DNA from: an uncultured Flavobacteriaceae bacterium
GTDB lineage: Bacteria > Bacteroidota > Bacteroidia > Flavobacteriales > Flavobacteriaceae
DNA length: 64,000 bases
Reading direction: 5' to 3'
NCBI GenBank assembly: GCA_905181615.1
Contig: CAJIYH010000002.1
Span: forward strand, 124,001-188,000
Positions 8,790-18,399 of this stretch are shown here, piece after piece (position 1 is the first letter of the stretch; every line of letters starts with the position of its first letter). The notes below the pieces were generated by a model that was given only the letters and a program-made list of their open reading frames with translations, was not told the DNA's origin and did not search any database. The position numbers and the translations under genes are program-made.

Positions 8790-10079
8790 TTATAAATAAC
8801 CTTGAAGTTGTTCCAAAGCAATTCCTCTCGATCCTTTGATCAAGATTGTCTTGTTTTGGAATTTCTTTTTTTGGAGGTAAGGAATCGCAAGATCTGTCTT
8901 GTCGAATTTTATAAAGTTGGAATCTTCAGTTTGTACTTTCTTAAATTCAGATCCTATTAACAAAACGCATTCTGCTTTTTGAATGCTTAAATAATCAATT
9001 ACTTTCTGATGCTCCTCCAATGAAAATTCTCCTAATTCCAACATGTCTCCTAGTATCAAAACATGATTTTTTTTAGTTGCGTTAAGGAATGAATCTAGTG
9101 CAGCTTTCATGCTGCTTGGGTTGGCATTATATGCGTCTAAAACTAGAGTATTTGAGTTTGTTTTATGCCATTGGGATCTGTTGTTGGTTGGTGTGTATTT
9201 TTCAATCCCTTTTTTTATCATTTCAAGGGGTATTTCAAAATAAAAACCAAATGCTATCGCTGCTTTAATGTTAGGATAGTTATAAGCCCCTTTAAGTTTG
9301 CTTTGAATTAATTCTCCAGCAACTGAAACAGCCAAATGTCCTTCTGGATCAATTGTGTTTTTTTTAATTATTAAAGCTGCATCTTTCGAATTCCCAAATG
9401 AATACGTTTTTTGATCATTTGTATGTTCAAGCTGTAACGAATCTTCAAAATTAATTATTGCAACTCCCTTATTATTAGCTAAATATACATAAAGCTCTGA
9501 CTTGCCCTTTATAACACCTGCTAGACTTCCAAAACCCTCTAAATGAGCTTTGCCAAAGTTTGTGATGTATCCATGAGTTGGGTCAGTTATGTGGGCTAAG
9601 AAATCAATTTCTTTTTTATGATTAGCACCCATTTCAATGAGCGCTATTTCTGTTTTTGAATTAATGTTTAATAGTGTTAATGGAACTCCAATATGATTGT
9701 TAAGATTTCCAAATGTTGCTGTTATGTTGAATCTTTCAGATAAAACACTTTTCATCAATTCTTTTGTTGTTGTTTTTCCATTCGATCCAGTAAGCCCAAT
9801 AACGGGAATATCGAATTGGATTCGATGGTAGTGAGCTAGTTCTTGTAAGCTTTTAAGGCAATCTTCAACAAGGATGTATTGATCATTTTTTTTGAAGTAT
9901 TCTAAATCATCAACTACTACGAAAGAAGCTCCTTTCTTGAGTGCTTCTTCAGCAAACTTATTGCCATTAAAATTTTCTCCCTGAAGGCAAACAAACATTG
10001 TTCCTTTTTCTGTTTTTCGAGAATCTGTAATAACACTACTAGATTTCAGGAAATAGGAATATAGTGTTTTTGTATCCAT
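8790..10079 (-). CDS. murF: UDP-MurNAc-tripeptide D-alanyl-D-alanine ligase
   Basis: Cytoplasmic Mur ligase that adds D-Ala-D-Ala to UDP-MurNAc-tripeptide, the last cytoplasmic step before MraY. The ATP loop GLTGSNGKTTTKE is at about 96-107, with the central-domain ALIEMGANH and the C-terminal VLDAYNANPSS signature. About 429 residues, full length. An upstream in-frame ATG at 10097 lies inside the gldJ terminator, so ATG at 10079 is the better start. In many bacteria murF is in the dcw cluster; here it lies 37 kb away, next to gldJ, an arrangement I associate with flavobacteria. Confidence 0.93.
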   Translation of the reverse strand: MDTKTLYSYFLKSSSVITDSRKTEKGTMFVCLQGENFNGNKFAEEALKKGASFVVVDDLEYFKKNDQYILVEDCLKSLQELAHYHRIQFDIPVIGLTGSNGKTTTKELMKSVLSERFNITATFGNLNNHIGVPLTLLNINSKTEIALIEMGANHKKEIDFLAHITDPTHGYITNFGKAHLEGFGSLAGVIKGKSELYVYLANNKGVAIINFEDSLQLEHTNDQKTYSFGNSKDAALIIKKNTIDPEGHLAVSVAGELIQSKLKGAYNYPNIKAAIAFGFYFEIPLEMIKKGIEKYTPTNNRSQWHKTNSNTLVLDAYNANPSSMKAALDSFLNATKKNHVLILGDMLELGEFSLEEHQKVIDYLSIQKAECVLLIGSEFKKVQTEDSNFIKFDKTDLAIPYLQKKKFQNKTILIKGSRGIALEQLQGYL

Positions 10080-10082
10080 AGA

Positions 10083-10115
10083 ATAAAAAAAAGGCATTTT
10101 ATAAAAATACCTTTT
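10083..10115 (-). terminator. Rho-independent terminator after gldJ
   Basis: Read on the minus strand, AAAAGGTATTTT and AAAATGCCTTTT form a 12-bp stem (one T-G pair) with a 3-base loop, followed by a T-run. It lies between the gldJ stop and the murF start and should separate the two transcription units. Confidence 0.75.
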
Positions 10116-10121
10116 AAATTG

Positions 10122-11831
10122 TTACCCTTTACGTTTGTGGCGGGCTGTTTTTTTGGCTTTGCTTTTGGAGCCTAAACGTGTCATTGCACATCTAAAACCT
10201 ATATAATCGGTAGCAATGTATTGAGGTAAGTATCTCCTTTGGGCGGGGTCAAGCCAATAGGCTCTATCTTTCCATGATCCACCTTTAAATACTCGAACTT
10301 CATCAGTAATCATTGAAGTTCTTTTGGTTGTTATATCTTTTTTTCTAATTTGCTTATTATCTACAACTTTAACTTCAGGGTTTTGAGGAGCATCGTACAT
10401 TAATGATGATTCTGTTTCAGTACTACCTTCTTCATTTTCACCACCATTAAAGCGAGCTAATAGACTTTTATCAAAATAATTTAGGGTTGATTCCACATCC
10501 CCATCTCTAAAGTTTCTGTTATCGCTTTCAGTGAAATTTTGTCTTAGATACGTTTCTTCTTCATCAATAGGCTGTTTTTTAAGTTGACCCGGAAGTCTTT
10601 TTATAAGTATCTTTCCGTTTGGAAGTGTGTCATATACCAATTTATTTGGATCAATTACTTCAGCTTTACCATCTTCTCCGATCACATCTTTTAAATATAT
10701 ATTTCCTCTGTAGTAATTAAAGTCACTTGCTTCATCATCAACAATAGGTCTATAGACATCAGCAACCCACTCCGCTACATTACCTCCCATGTCATAAACT
10801 CCAAAGTCGTTTGGAGGATAAGATCTAACTTGTATTGTTATGTCCGCACCGTCATCTGACCATCCAGCAATTCCACCGTAATCTCCTTTTCCTAGCTTAA
10901 AGTTTGCCAGTTGATCTCCTTCAGAGCGTCGTTCTTCAGATCTAGTGTACTCACCAGACCATGGATATTTTTTCTTTCCTCTGTAGGTGTTGTATTCTCT
11001 GTCTCCAACTAAAGCTAAAGCAGCGTATTCCCATTCTGATTCAGTAGGTAATCTGTATGATGGAAGTAAAATACCTTTGTCAATTCCTGCATATACATTA
11101 ACTTCTAAAGAATCATTTTTCCCACGACCTTGCGAACGACCGTTTTTTCCAAGCAAACTATCCATTTTACCTCCGTATGTTGTTTTAGGCCTTTTTAAAT
11201 AAGCTCCGGTGCTAAATGTGCTGTTTGCGTCAACTTCATTATAACGAACATCTTCTTCAATATATGATTCTCTTTCGAGTATAAATTCATTAACTCGATC
11301 TGTTCTCCATTCAGCAAACTGAACCGCTTGCAGCCAATTAACTCCAACAACAGGATATTCTGCATAAGCAGGGTGGCGAAGATAATTTGAAGTTAATTCT
11401 TCAAAATATCCCAATTGGTTTCTCCAAACTAGTGTATCTGGTAAAGCGCCTTGGTAAAGCTTTTTATAATCATTATTTTCTTGAGGAAATACATAATTAA
11501 TCCAGTCTAGATATTCTAGGTACATTAAGTTAGTTACTTCGGTCTCATCAATGTAGAAAGACATAACATGTTGCTTGTTTGGAGCGTTATTCCAGTCATG
11601 CATTACGTCATCTTGAACTTGTCCTTTGGTGAATGTACCTCCTTCAATAAAAACTAAACCAGGTCCAGTTTCTTGATCATCAAATTCAAGATTATATTCG
11701 AACCCACCTTTTTTGGAATTGATTCCCCATCCTGTAGCTCTTGATTCATTTCTATTGTTTCCGCAAGAAGTTATAATCAATGCTGTAAAGACGATTAGGG
11801 TAAAGTTTATAAATAATAAGTTAATTCTCAT
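10122..11831 (-). CDS. gldJ: Gliding motility lipoprotein GldJ
   Basis: A 569-residue lipoprotein (lipobox LIITSC, cysteine near residue 23) with a formylglycine-generating-enzyme/SUMF1-like fold: FIEGGTFTKGQ near the start, LPTESEWEYAAL, YDMGGNVAEWVADVY and the closing FKGGSWKDRAYW...IGFRCAMTR. Length and the FYIDETEVTN segment match GldJ, which in Flavobacterium johnsoniae is needed for gliding and for stability of other Gld proteins of the type IX secretion motor. Like GldJ and GldK generally it is thought not to be an enzyme. It is divergent from porV; the porU gene usually between them is missing. Confidence 0.92.
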   Translation of the reverse strand: MRINLLFINFTLIVFTALIITSCGNNRNESRATGWGINSKKGGFEYNLEFDDQETGPGLVFIEGGTFTKGQVQDDVMHDWNNAPNKQHVMSFYIDETEVTNLMYLEYLDWINYVFPQENNDYKKLYQGALPDTLVWRNQLGYFEELTSNYLRHPAYAEYPVVGVNWLQAVQFAEWRTDRVNEFILERESYIEEDVRYNEVDANSTFSTGAYLKRPKTTYGGKMDSLLGKNGRSQGRGKNDSLEVNVYAGIDKGILLPSYRLPTESEWEYAALALVGDREYNTYRGKKKYPWSGEYTRSEERRSEGDQLANFKLGKGDYGGIAGWSDDGADITIQVRSYPPNDFGVYDMGGNVAEWVADVYRPIVDDEASDFNYYRGNIYLKDVIGEDGKAEVIDPNKLVYDTLPNGKILIKRLPGQLKKQPIDEEETYLRQNFTESDNRNFRDGDVESTLNYFDKSLLARFNGGENEEGSTETESSLMYDAPQNPEVKVVDNKQIRKKDITTKRTSMITDEVRVFKGGSWKDRAYWLDPAQRRYLPQYIATDYIGFRCAMTRLGSKSKAKKTARHKRKG

Positions 11832-12026
11832 AAATATTATATAAAGTAGTAATTTTCACTTAATATGTGCAATATACAAAATCTGGACTTCTACTAAGTT
11901 TTAAAACTAAATTTAGCTTAAGATTCTTAATATTAACGCATGAATTCATAGATTATTATCTACACTTCAGTTCTTTATTCAATTTTCTATTAATTAAAGA
12001 TATAAGATTTTTAAATAAAATGCGTT

Positions 12027-13223
12027 ATGGTTAGTATGACAAAATACCTAAAGGGCTTAGATTCTAGTATATTAGTTTTTATTGCTCTATTTATTTCTGT
12101 GCTATTTTCTAATAGAATAAATGCTCAAGAACGAGTTATTTCTACTGGTGTGCCCTTTCTGTTAATCACACCAGATGCAAGAGCTGCTGGAATGGGAGAA
12201 CAAGGAGTTGCAACTTCTGTTGATGCTTTTTCACAACAGTGGAATCCTTCTAAGTATGTTTTTTCAGAAAGCAAATCTGGATTTGGTGTAAGTTACACTC
12301 CATACCTTAGTAAGCTTGTGAACGATATTTTTCTTGCAAACATAACCTATTTCAATAAAAACACAGATCGAAGTGCTTGGGCGGCTAGTTTAAAATATTT
12401 TAGTTTAGGAGATATTGTTTTAAACGATTTGGTTGCCGGGAGTATAATTCAACAGGGAGTAGAAAGACCAAATGAACTAACCTTAGATTTTTCTTACTCT
12501 TTATTACTTAACACTAAATTTTCTATGGCAGTTGCGGCTCGGTTTATTAGGTCTGATCTAAAAATATCATCAGACATAGACGCTTCTTCAGCAAATACCC
12601 TAGGAGTAGATATTGCAGGATTTTACAAAAGTGATCTGTTTGACTTTCAAAATAACAAGGCACGCTTAAGGTTGGGTTTTAATATTTCTAATATAGGACC
12701 GCGTCTAAAATATGACGAGGGAGGTCAGAAAAACTTTATCCCTACAAATTTAAGAATAGGTTCAGGATTAAACGTTCATTTAGATTCAAACAACAAAATT
12801 TCATTTAATTTAGAATTCAATAAATTACTTGTTCCATCACCTATCGCTGTTTTTGATAAAAATACAGGCGAAATTTTGTCTTACCAACAACCAGACATAA
12901 GTTTTTTGTCTGGAATTCCAGAATCATTTAATGATGCTCCAGATGGTTTGTCAGAAGAGCTTAAAGAGATTACTTGGGGATTAGGCACTGAATATAATTT
13001 CCAAGACTCGTTTGCTTTGAGAGGAGGTTACTTTAATGAAAGTTTGGAAAAAGGATCCAGGCGATATTTTACTCTTGGAGCTGGTTTTTCCTTAAATTTC
13101 GCTTCAATTGACATATCTTATTTATTTTCTACTTCTAAAGTCAGGAATCCACTCGAAAACACTTTAAGATTCTCAATAACGTTCGATCTAGATGGTTCTG
13201 AAGATGCTCAAATAGATGATTAG
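12027..13223 (+). CDS. porV: Type IX secretion outer-membrane protein PorV (LptO)
   Basis: A 398-residue outer-membrane beta-barrel with a signal peptide ending near INA-QE (residue 33). The N-terminal pattern VPFLLITPDARAAGMGEQGVATSVDA is diagnostic of PorV/LptO, and the strand-rich body ends in an aromatic barrel strand (FSITFDL). In characterised relatives PorV receives cargo from the SprA translocon and works with the PorU sortase. A second in-frame ATG at 12036 is equally possible as start. The 153 bases after it hold no terminator that I can defend. Confidence 0.92.
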   Translation: MVSMTKYLKGLDSSILVFIALFISVLFSNRINAQERVISTGVPFLLITPDARAAGMGEQGVATSVDAFSQQWNPSKYVFSESKSGFGVSYTPYLSKLVNDIFLANITYFNKNTDRSAWAASLKYFSLGDIVLNDLVAGSIIQQGVERPNELTLDFSYSLLLNTKFSMAVAARFIRSDLKISSDIDASSANTLGVDIAGFYKSDLFDFQNNKARLRLGFNISNIGPRLKYDEGGQKNFIPTNLRIGSGLNVHLDSNNKISFNLEFNKLLVPSPIAVFDKNTGEILSYQQPDISFLSGIPESFNDAPDGLSEELKEITWGLGTEYNFQDSFALRGGYFNESLEKGSRRYFTLGAGFSLNFASIDISYLFSTSKVRNPLENTLRFSITFDLDGSEDAQIDD

Positions 13224-13334
13224 GTTTTGTGTGTATTTTTTTTTCTTCAAACTTATCAGAGATTTATTGATTTTTTAACAAAAAAATAGACAAATTAGCC
13301 ATTTTTTAGCATTTATAAAATCAATTAAATATTG

Positions 13335-13342
13335 TATTTTTG
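13335..13342 (+). promoter_or_regulatory. -7 box of the pdhA-pdhC operon
   Basis: TATTTTTG matches TAnnTTTG and lies 35 bases before the pdhA ATG. The -33 region is T-rich without a clean TTTG. Confidence 0.55.
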
Positions 13343-13377
13343 CATGCATATAAATATTTTTTCAAACATCAAGATTA

Positions 13378-14379
13378 ATGAAGAAAATAACAAAACAGAC
13401 TTATATCGATTGGTATTCAAACATGCTCTTTTGGAGGAAGTTTGAAGATAAATTAGCTGCAGTTTATATTCAGCAAAAGGTTAGAGGATTTCTTCATTTA
13501 TATAATGGTCAAGAGGCTATTTTAGCAGGTTCTTTGCATGCAATGGAATTGGGTAAGGATCGAATGATTACTGCCTACAGAAATCATGTTCAGCCAATAG
13601 GAATGGGTGTAGACCCTAACCGAGTTATGGCTGAATTATATGGAAAAGCTACGGGTACTTCTAGTGGACTTGGTGGTTCAATGCATATTTTTTCTAAAGA
13701 ATTTAAATTTCATGGTGGACATGGAATTGTAGGGGGTCAAATTCCATTGGGAGCAGGAATGGCTTTCGGAGACAAGTACAATAATACAGGAGGAGTAACT
13801 GTTTGCTGCATGGGAGATGGTGCTGTTAGACAAGGTTCGCTTCACGAAACTCTTAACCTAGCTACTCTATGGAAACTTCCGGTTGTTTTTGTTGTTGAAA
13901 ATAATGGATATGCAATGGGAACTTCTGTTGCAAGAACTGCTAGTCATGAAGAAATTTGGAAACTTGGACTTGGTTATGAAATACCTTGTGGTCCAGTTGA
14001 CGGGATGGATCCAGTAGCAGTTGCTGAAGCAATGGCAAAAGCAATAAAGCACGCCAGAGTTGGAAATGGACCTTCGTTCTTAGAAATGAAGACTTATCGC
14101 TATCGAGGTCATTCAATGTCTGATGCTCAGCAATATAGAACTAAGAAAGAAGTTGAAGAGTACAAAAAAATAGATCCAATTACACAAGTAAAAGATATTA
14201 TTTTAAATAAAAAATACGCCAAGCAGTCTGATTTGGATGCCATAGAAGCGGATATTAAAATTCGTGTAGCAGCATGTGAAAAATTTGCTGAAGAATCTCC
14301 ATACCCAGATAAATCAGTAATGTATGATGCGGTTTACGAACAAACAGACTACCCATTTTTAAAACATAAATTAAGTTAG
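13378..14379 (+). CDS. pdhA: Pyruvate dehydrogenase E1 component, alpha subunit
   Basis: Thiamine-diphosphate-dependent alpha subunit of the pyruvate dehydrogenase complex, full length at 333 residues. The TPP motif begins with GDG at 146-148 and closes with NN at 175-176. The phosphorylation-loop region YRGHSMSD is also present. It is followed after 2 bases by the E2 gene. The beta subunit is not adjacent and must be encoded elsewhere if the complex is complete. Confidence 0.95.
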   Translation: MKKITKQTYIDWYSNMLFWRKFEDKLAAVYIQQKVRGFLHLYNGQEAILAGSLHAMELGKDRMITAYRNHVQPIGMGVDPNRVMAELYGKATGTSSGLGGSMHIFSKEFKFHGGHGIVGGQIPLGAGMAFGDKYNNTGGVTVCCMGDGAVRQGSLHETLNLATLWKLPVVFVVENNGYAMGTSVARTASHEEIWKLGLGYEIPCGPVDGMDPVAVAEAMAKAIKHARVGNGPSFLEMKTYRYRGHSMSDAQQYRTKKEVEEYKKIDPITQVKDIILNKKYAKQSDLDAIEADIKIRVAACEKFAEESPYPDKSVMYDAVYEQTDYPFLKHKLS

Positions 14380-14381
14380 AT

Positions 14382-15947
14382 ATGGCAGAAATTATAAACA
14401 TGCCCCGATTAAGTGACACCATGGAAGAAGGGACTGTCGCAACTTGGTTTAAAAAAGTAGGAGACACGATTAACGAAGGTGATATTCTAGCTGAAATTGA
14501 AACCGATAAGGCCACAATGGAATTCGAGGCATTTTATGCTGGAGAATTACTGCATATTGGGATTCAAGAAGGTGGAACTGCTCCTGTAGATACTCTTTTA
14601 GCTATCATAGGAAGTAAGGGAGAAGATATTTCTGCACACTTAAGCGGTGAAACACCAGTTGTAAATACTGACGCTGCTGCCCCTGAAGAATCAAAAGAAG
14701 AAGAAGCGTTACCAGATAATGTTGAGATTATTACGATGCCGCGCCTAAGTGATACCATGGAAGAGGGTACAGTTGCTTCTTGGTTAAAAAAAGTTGGAGA
14801 CAATGTTGCTGAGGGCGATATACTTGCAGAAATAGAAACCGATAAGGCAACTATGGAGTTCGAATCTTTTCACAACGGAACATTATTATATATTGGAATT
14901 CAAGAAGGTGAATCTGCTCCTGTTGACAGTGTTTTAGCTATAATTGGAGCTAAAGACGCTGATGTTAAAGCTGCAATAGCATCCCTAAGTTCAGCTCCTA
15001 CAAAAGCTGATGAAGCACCAAAAGAAGTTAAAGTAACTGCACCAACAGTAGAAGCTCCCAAAACAATTGAAGCTTCAAAAGTTGTTGTTAATAGTACAGG
15101 CAGAGTTATTGCCTCACCCTTAGCTAAAAAACTAGCACAAGAAAAAGGAATAGATGTCGCTACTGTTGCTGGTTCTGGTGACGGTGGGCGTGTTATTAAA
15201 AGAGATATTATAAACCATCAAACTTCTGCAGTAGCAGGTGTAAGACCTTTTGTTCCCGCAGGAATTGAATCTGTAGAAGAAATCGCAAATAGTCAAATGC
15301 GAAAAACTATCGCAAAACGACTTGGAGCTTCTAAATTTACTGCACCTCACTATTATTTAGGAGTTGAGTTTGACATGGATAATGCTATTTCTTTCAGAAC
15401 TCAGTTTAATTCTATACCGGACACTAAAATATCGTTTAATGATATAGTGGTTAAGGCAACTGCTTTGGCATTAAAACAACATCCGCAAGTAAATTCAAGA
15501 TGGTACGACTATAAAATAGTAAAGCATAACCATGTTCATATGGGAGTTGCTGTTGCAGTTGAAGATGGCTTAGTTGTTCCTGTTGTTAAATTTGCCGATG
15601 AACTGTCTTTACCACAAATCGGTTCTCAAGTAAAAGACTATGCTGTTCGAGCTCGTGACAAAAAACTAACTCCTGCAGAAATGGATGGAAGTACATTTAC
15701 CATATCTAACCTAGGGATGTTTGGAATCCGCGAATTCACTTCAATTATTAATCAGCCAAATTCAGCAATTCTTTCTGTTGGAGCTATTGTTCAAAAACCA
15801 GTAGTTAAAAATGGACAAATTGTAGTTGGAAATACCATGAAACTTACATTAGCTTGTGATCACAGGTCGGTCGATGGAGCTACAGGCTCAAAGTTTTTAC
15901 AAACCTTGCAGGAGTATATTGAAAACCCATTAACGATGTTATTATAA
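14382..15947 (+). CDS. pdhC: Pyruvate dehydrogenase E2 (dihydrolipoamide acetyltransferase), two lipoyl domains
   Basis: A 521-residue E2 core protein. Two near-identical lipoyl domains are present, with the lipoylated lysine in ETDKATMEF at K43 and K155. They are joined by an acidic, Ala/Pro-rich linker and followed by a peripheral-subunit-binding domain (about 243-276, ASPLAKKLAQEKGIDVATV) and the acyltransferase domain ending in DHRSVDG (about 493-499), which supplies the catalytic histidine. It forms an operon with pdhA and is closed by a good terminator. Confidence 0.95.
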   Translation: MAEIINMPRLSDTMEEGTVATWFKKVGDTINEGDILAEIETDKATMEFEAFYAGELLHIGIQEGGTAPVDTLLAIIGSKGEDISAHLSGETPVVNTDAAAPEESKEEEALPDNVEIITMPRLSDTMEEGTVASWLKKVGDNVAEGDILAEIETDKATMEFESFHNGTLLYIGIQEGESAPVDSVLAIIGAKDADVKAAIASLSSAPTKADEAPKEVKVTAPTVEAPKTIEASKVVVNSTGRVIASPLAKKLAQEKGIDVATVAGSGDGGRVIKRDIINHQTSAVAGVRPFVPAGIESVEEIANSQMRKTIAKRLGASKFTAPHYYLGVEFDMDNAISFRTQFNSIPDTKISFNDIVVKATALALKQHPQVNSRWYDYKIVKHNHVHMGVAVAVEDGLVVPVVKFADELSLPQIGSQVKDYAVRARDKKLTPAEMDGSTFTISNLGMFGIREFTSIINQPNSAILSVGAIVQKPVVKNGQIVVGNTMKLTLACDHRSVDGATGSKFLQTLQEYIENPLTMLL

Positions 15948-15967
15948 CACATTATTTACTTTATTAT

Positions 15968-15992
15968 AAACCCGCTTTCAGCGGGTTTTTTT
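15968..15992 (+). terminator. Rho-independent terminator of pdhA-pdhC
   Basis: AACCCGC and GCGGGTT form a GC-rich stem around the loop TTTCA, followed by a run of T. It starts about 20 bases after the pdhC stop. It is the clearest intrinsic terminator in the window. Confidence 0.9.
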
Positions 15993-16030
15993 ATCTTTAA
16001 CCTAAACTATAATTTAATATTATAAAAGAG

Positions 16031-16708
16031 TTGAAAAAAAATATAATCATTACAGGAGCAGGTAGAGGAATTGGAAAAGCTACTGCATTATTAGCAGCCT
16101 CAAAAGGGCATAGTGTTATTGCAATTTCCAGGAACATTAACACCCTACAGGGGATAGATAATATTCAGCCTTATTCAGTTGATTTAGCTGATAAAACTGC
16201 AATTACTTCTTTTTGTGATGAGCTTATAAAAAGTGATGTTTCAATCGATGTTCTAATTAATAATGCGGGAAAATTAGAAAACATGCCTTTTAGCCAATCA
16301 ACTTTCGAAACTTTTGAGTCGGTGTATAAGGTTAATGTATTTGGGTTAGCAGAATTAACACGTCAGCTTTTACCTGTAATAAACGCTAGAGGACATGTAG
16401 TGAATATTGCCAGTATGGGTGGTGTACAAGGAAGCTCAAAGTTTGCGGGACTTGCTGCTTATAGTAGCAGCAAAGGAGCTTTAATAACGCTTACAGAGCT
16501 CTTGGCTGAAGAGTTTAAAGAAACAGGACCATCGTTCAATGCACTTGCATTTGGAGCTGTTCAAACAGAAATGCTAGAAGAAGCTTTTCCTGGTTATATA
16601 GCACCTCTAAGTGCTGATCAAATGGGCGCTTATCTTTTGAATTTCGCTTTGACAGGTCATCAGTTTTTTAACGGAAAAGTTTTGCCAGTTTCTTCGGGAA
16701 CCCCATAA
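16031..16708 (+). CDS. Short-chain dehydrogenase/reductase
   Basis: A 225-residue classical SDR with the NAD(P) motif GAGRGIG (9-15), NNAG (77-80) and the catalytic triad Ser128, Tyr144 and Lys148 (YSSSK). It starts at TTG, giving MKKNIIITGAG directly before the Rossmann strand; no ATG is available upstream. It is the first of three closely spaced plus-strand genes (SDR, SprT-like protease, mannose-1-phosphate guanylyltransferase). The substrate cannot be predicted. Confidence 0.85.
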   Translation: MKKNIIITGAGRGIGKATALLAASKGHSVIAISRNINTLQGIDNIQPYSVDLADKTAITSFCDELIKSDVSIDVLINNAGKLENMPFSQSTFETFESVYKVNVFGLAELTRQLLPVINARGHVVNIASMGGVQGSSKFAGLAAYSSSKGALITLTELLAEEFKETGPSFNALAFGAVQTEMLEEAFPGYIAPLSADQMGAYLLNFALTGHQFFNGKVLPVSSGTP

Positions 16709-16719
16709 TATAATAACTA

Positions 16720-17316
16720 ATGGCAGATTTATATAGTTACATTCCAGTTCATGCTGTTGAGCAAGTAAAAATATATTTGTCTAATTGGAATGTAGATATT
16801 AAAGTAGTTTCAAAAAGAAAATCAAAGCATGGAGACTACAGAAAAACGTTGTCAGGCAGTTATCAAATCACAATAAATAAAAGCTCTAATCCGTATAGGT
16901 TTTTAATTACCTTAATTCATGAGCTTGCACACCATGTAGCTTTTCAGGAATTCGGAATTCGGATTAGACCTCATGGGAAAGAATGGAAAATAACATTTCA
17001 AAAATTAATGTTACCTCTAATAAATCCAGCTATTTTCCCTGATAATTTACTAAAAGTTATAGCGCATCACTTTAAAAATCCAAAAGCAAGCAGTGATACA
17101 GACTTTCGGTTGGTTATGGAACTTAGTAGTTTTGATGAGATTACTAATAAAACTCATATCTTTGAACTGGTGGAAGGATCACTTTTTTCAATCACCGATG
17201 GGAGAAAATTTATTCTTGGTAAAAGACGCGTAAAACGTTTTGAGTGTGAAGAAGTTTCTACGCAAAAAAAATATGTTTTTAGTCCTCATGCAGAAGTAAC
17301 TTTAGTCAAAAAATAA
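16720..17316 (+). CDS. SprT-like zinc metalloprotease
   Basis: A 198-residue protein with the zinc-binding HELAH at 67-71 and the downstream GKEW segment of SprT-like domains. The family includes eukaryotic Spartan, which degrades DNA-protein crosslinks; the role of bacterial members is poorly known. The C-terminal half (KRRVKRFECEEVSTQKKYVFSP) resembles the zinc-ribbon-like tail but has only a single cysteine. It lies 11 bases after the SDR gene and 6 before the guanylyltransferase. Confidence 0.85.
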   Translation: MADLYSYIPVHAVEQVKIYLSNWNVDIKVVSKRKSKHGDYRKTLSGSYQITINKSSNPYRFLITLIHELAHHVAFQEFGIRIRPHGKEWKITFQKLMLPLINPAIFPDNLLKVIAHHFKNPKASSDTDFRLVMELSSFDEITNKTHIFELVEGSLFSITDGRKFILGKRRVKRFECEEVSTQKKYVFSPHAEVTLVKK

Positions 17317-17322
17317 GCACAG

Positions 17323-18399
17323 ATGAAATCTAATTATTACGCACTTATAATGGCAGGAGGTGTTGGTTCTCGTTTTTGGCCTAAAAGCAGAAAAAATTTA
17401 CCAAAGCAATTTCAAGACTTTATGGGGAGTGGTAAAACATTACTTCAGCACACTGTAGATAGATTAAGGCTTTTAATCCCTTCAAATCAAATCCTGATTC
17501 TAACAAACGAACTTTATAGTGACTTAGTTTTAGAACAAATTCCTGATTTTGAAAGTGATCAAGTTATTTTAGAACCAAGTATGCGAAATACCGCTCCATG
17601 CTTATTATATGCTTCCCTGAAAATTCAAAACTTAAATCCAGTAGCTCAAATTATTGTAGCTCCAAGCGACCATTGGATCAATGAATCTGATCTTTTTATT
17701 GAAAACCTCAAGGAAGCTTTTAATCATTGCTTAAAAAATCAAGCTTTAATTACTTTCGGCATTAAACCCACTCAGCCACATACAGGCTATGGTTACCTTG
17801 AATTAGCAAATCCTAAAGATGCAATCTCAAAAGTCCTAAAGTTTACCGAAAAACCATCTTTTCAAGTTTCTCAGCAGTTTTTGTCATCTGGAAACTTTTT
17901 CTGGAATTCAGGCATTTTTGTTTGGAACGTAAAAACAATACTAACTGCTTTTGAGCAGTATCAACCTTCGATGTTTGCACTTTTCGAGCCCATCAGAGAA
18001 ATCTTAAGTACCCCTAAAGAAATAGACTTCATCAAAGACCATTATAAAAAAGCTGAAAATGTTTCTATAGATTATGCTATTTTGGAACAGGTAAATAATT
18101 TAGTGGTAATTAGGGCAAGCTTTAATTGGAATGACTTGGGAACCTGGAATTCACTATATGATCAATTGGATAAAGATGATGATCGAAATGCTGTAGTTGG
18201 TGCAAAAACTGTTTTTAAAAATGCGGAAGGAAACATGATTCACAGTAAAAGCGACAAACTAGTAGTCGTTGAGGGATTAAATGATTTCGTTGTGGTTGAC
18301 AATGAAGATGTTTTGTTAATCTTTCCAAAAGAAAATGATCAGAATTTAAAAGATCTCATAAAGAAAAAGCAACTTAAATTCGGAGATCAGTTCGAGTAA
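17323..18399 (+). CDS. manC: Mannose-1-phosphate guanylyltransferase
   Basis: Makes GDP-mannose from mannose-1-phosphate and GTP for surface polysaccharides. The nucleotide-binding signature GGVGSRFWPKSRKNLPKQF is at 12-30, with APSDHWI, the FTEKP motif and the FNWNDLGTWNSL region of the family. At 358 residues it is the monofunctional form without the phosphomannose-isomerase domain. It abuts mlaF on the other strand, with no gap. Confidence 0.92.
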   Translation: MKSNYYALIMAGGVGSRFWPKSRKNLPKQFQDFMGSGKTLLQHTVDRLRLLIPSNQILILTNELYSDLVLEQIPDFESDQVILEPSMRNTAPCLLYASLKIQNLNPVAQIIVAPSDHWINESDLFIENLKEAFNHCLKNQALITFGIKPTQPHTGYGYLELANPKDAISKVLKFTEKPSFQVSQQFLSSGNFFWNSGIFVWNVKTILTAFEQYQPSMFALFEPIREILSTPKEIDFIKDHYKKAENVSIDYAILEQVNNLVVIRASFNWNDLGTWNSLYDQLDKDDDRNAVVGAKTVFKNAEGNMIHSKSDKLVVVEGLNDFVVVDNEDVLLIFPKENDQNLKDLIKKKQLKFGDQFE

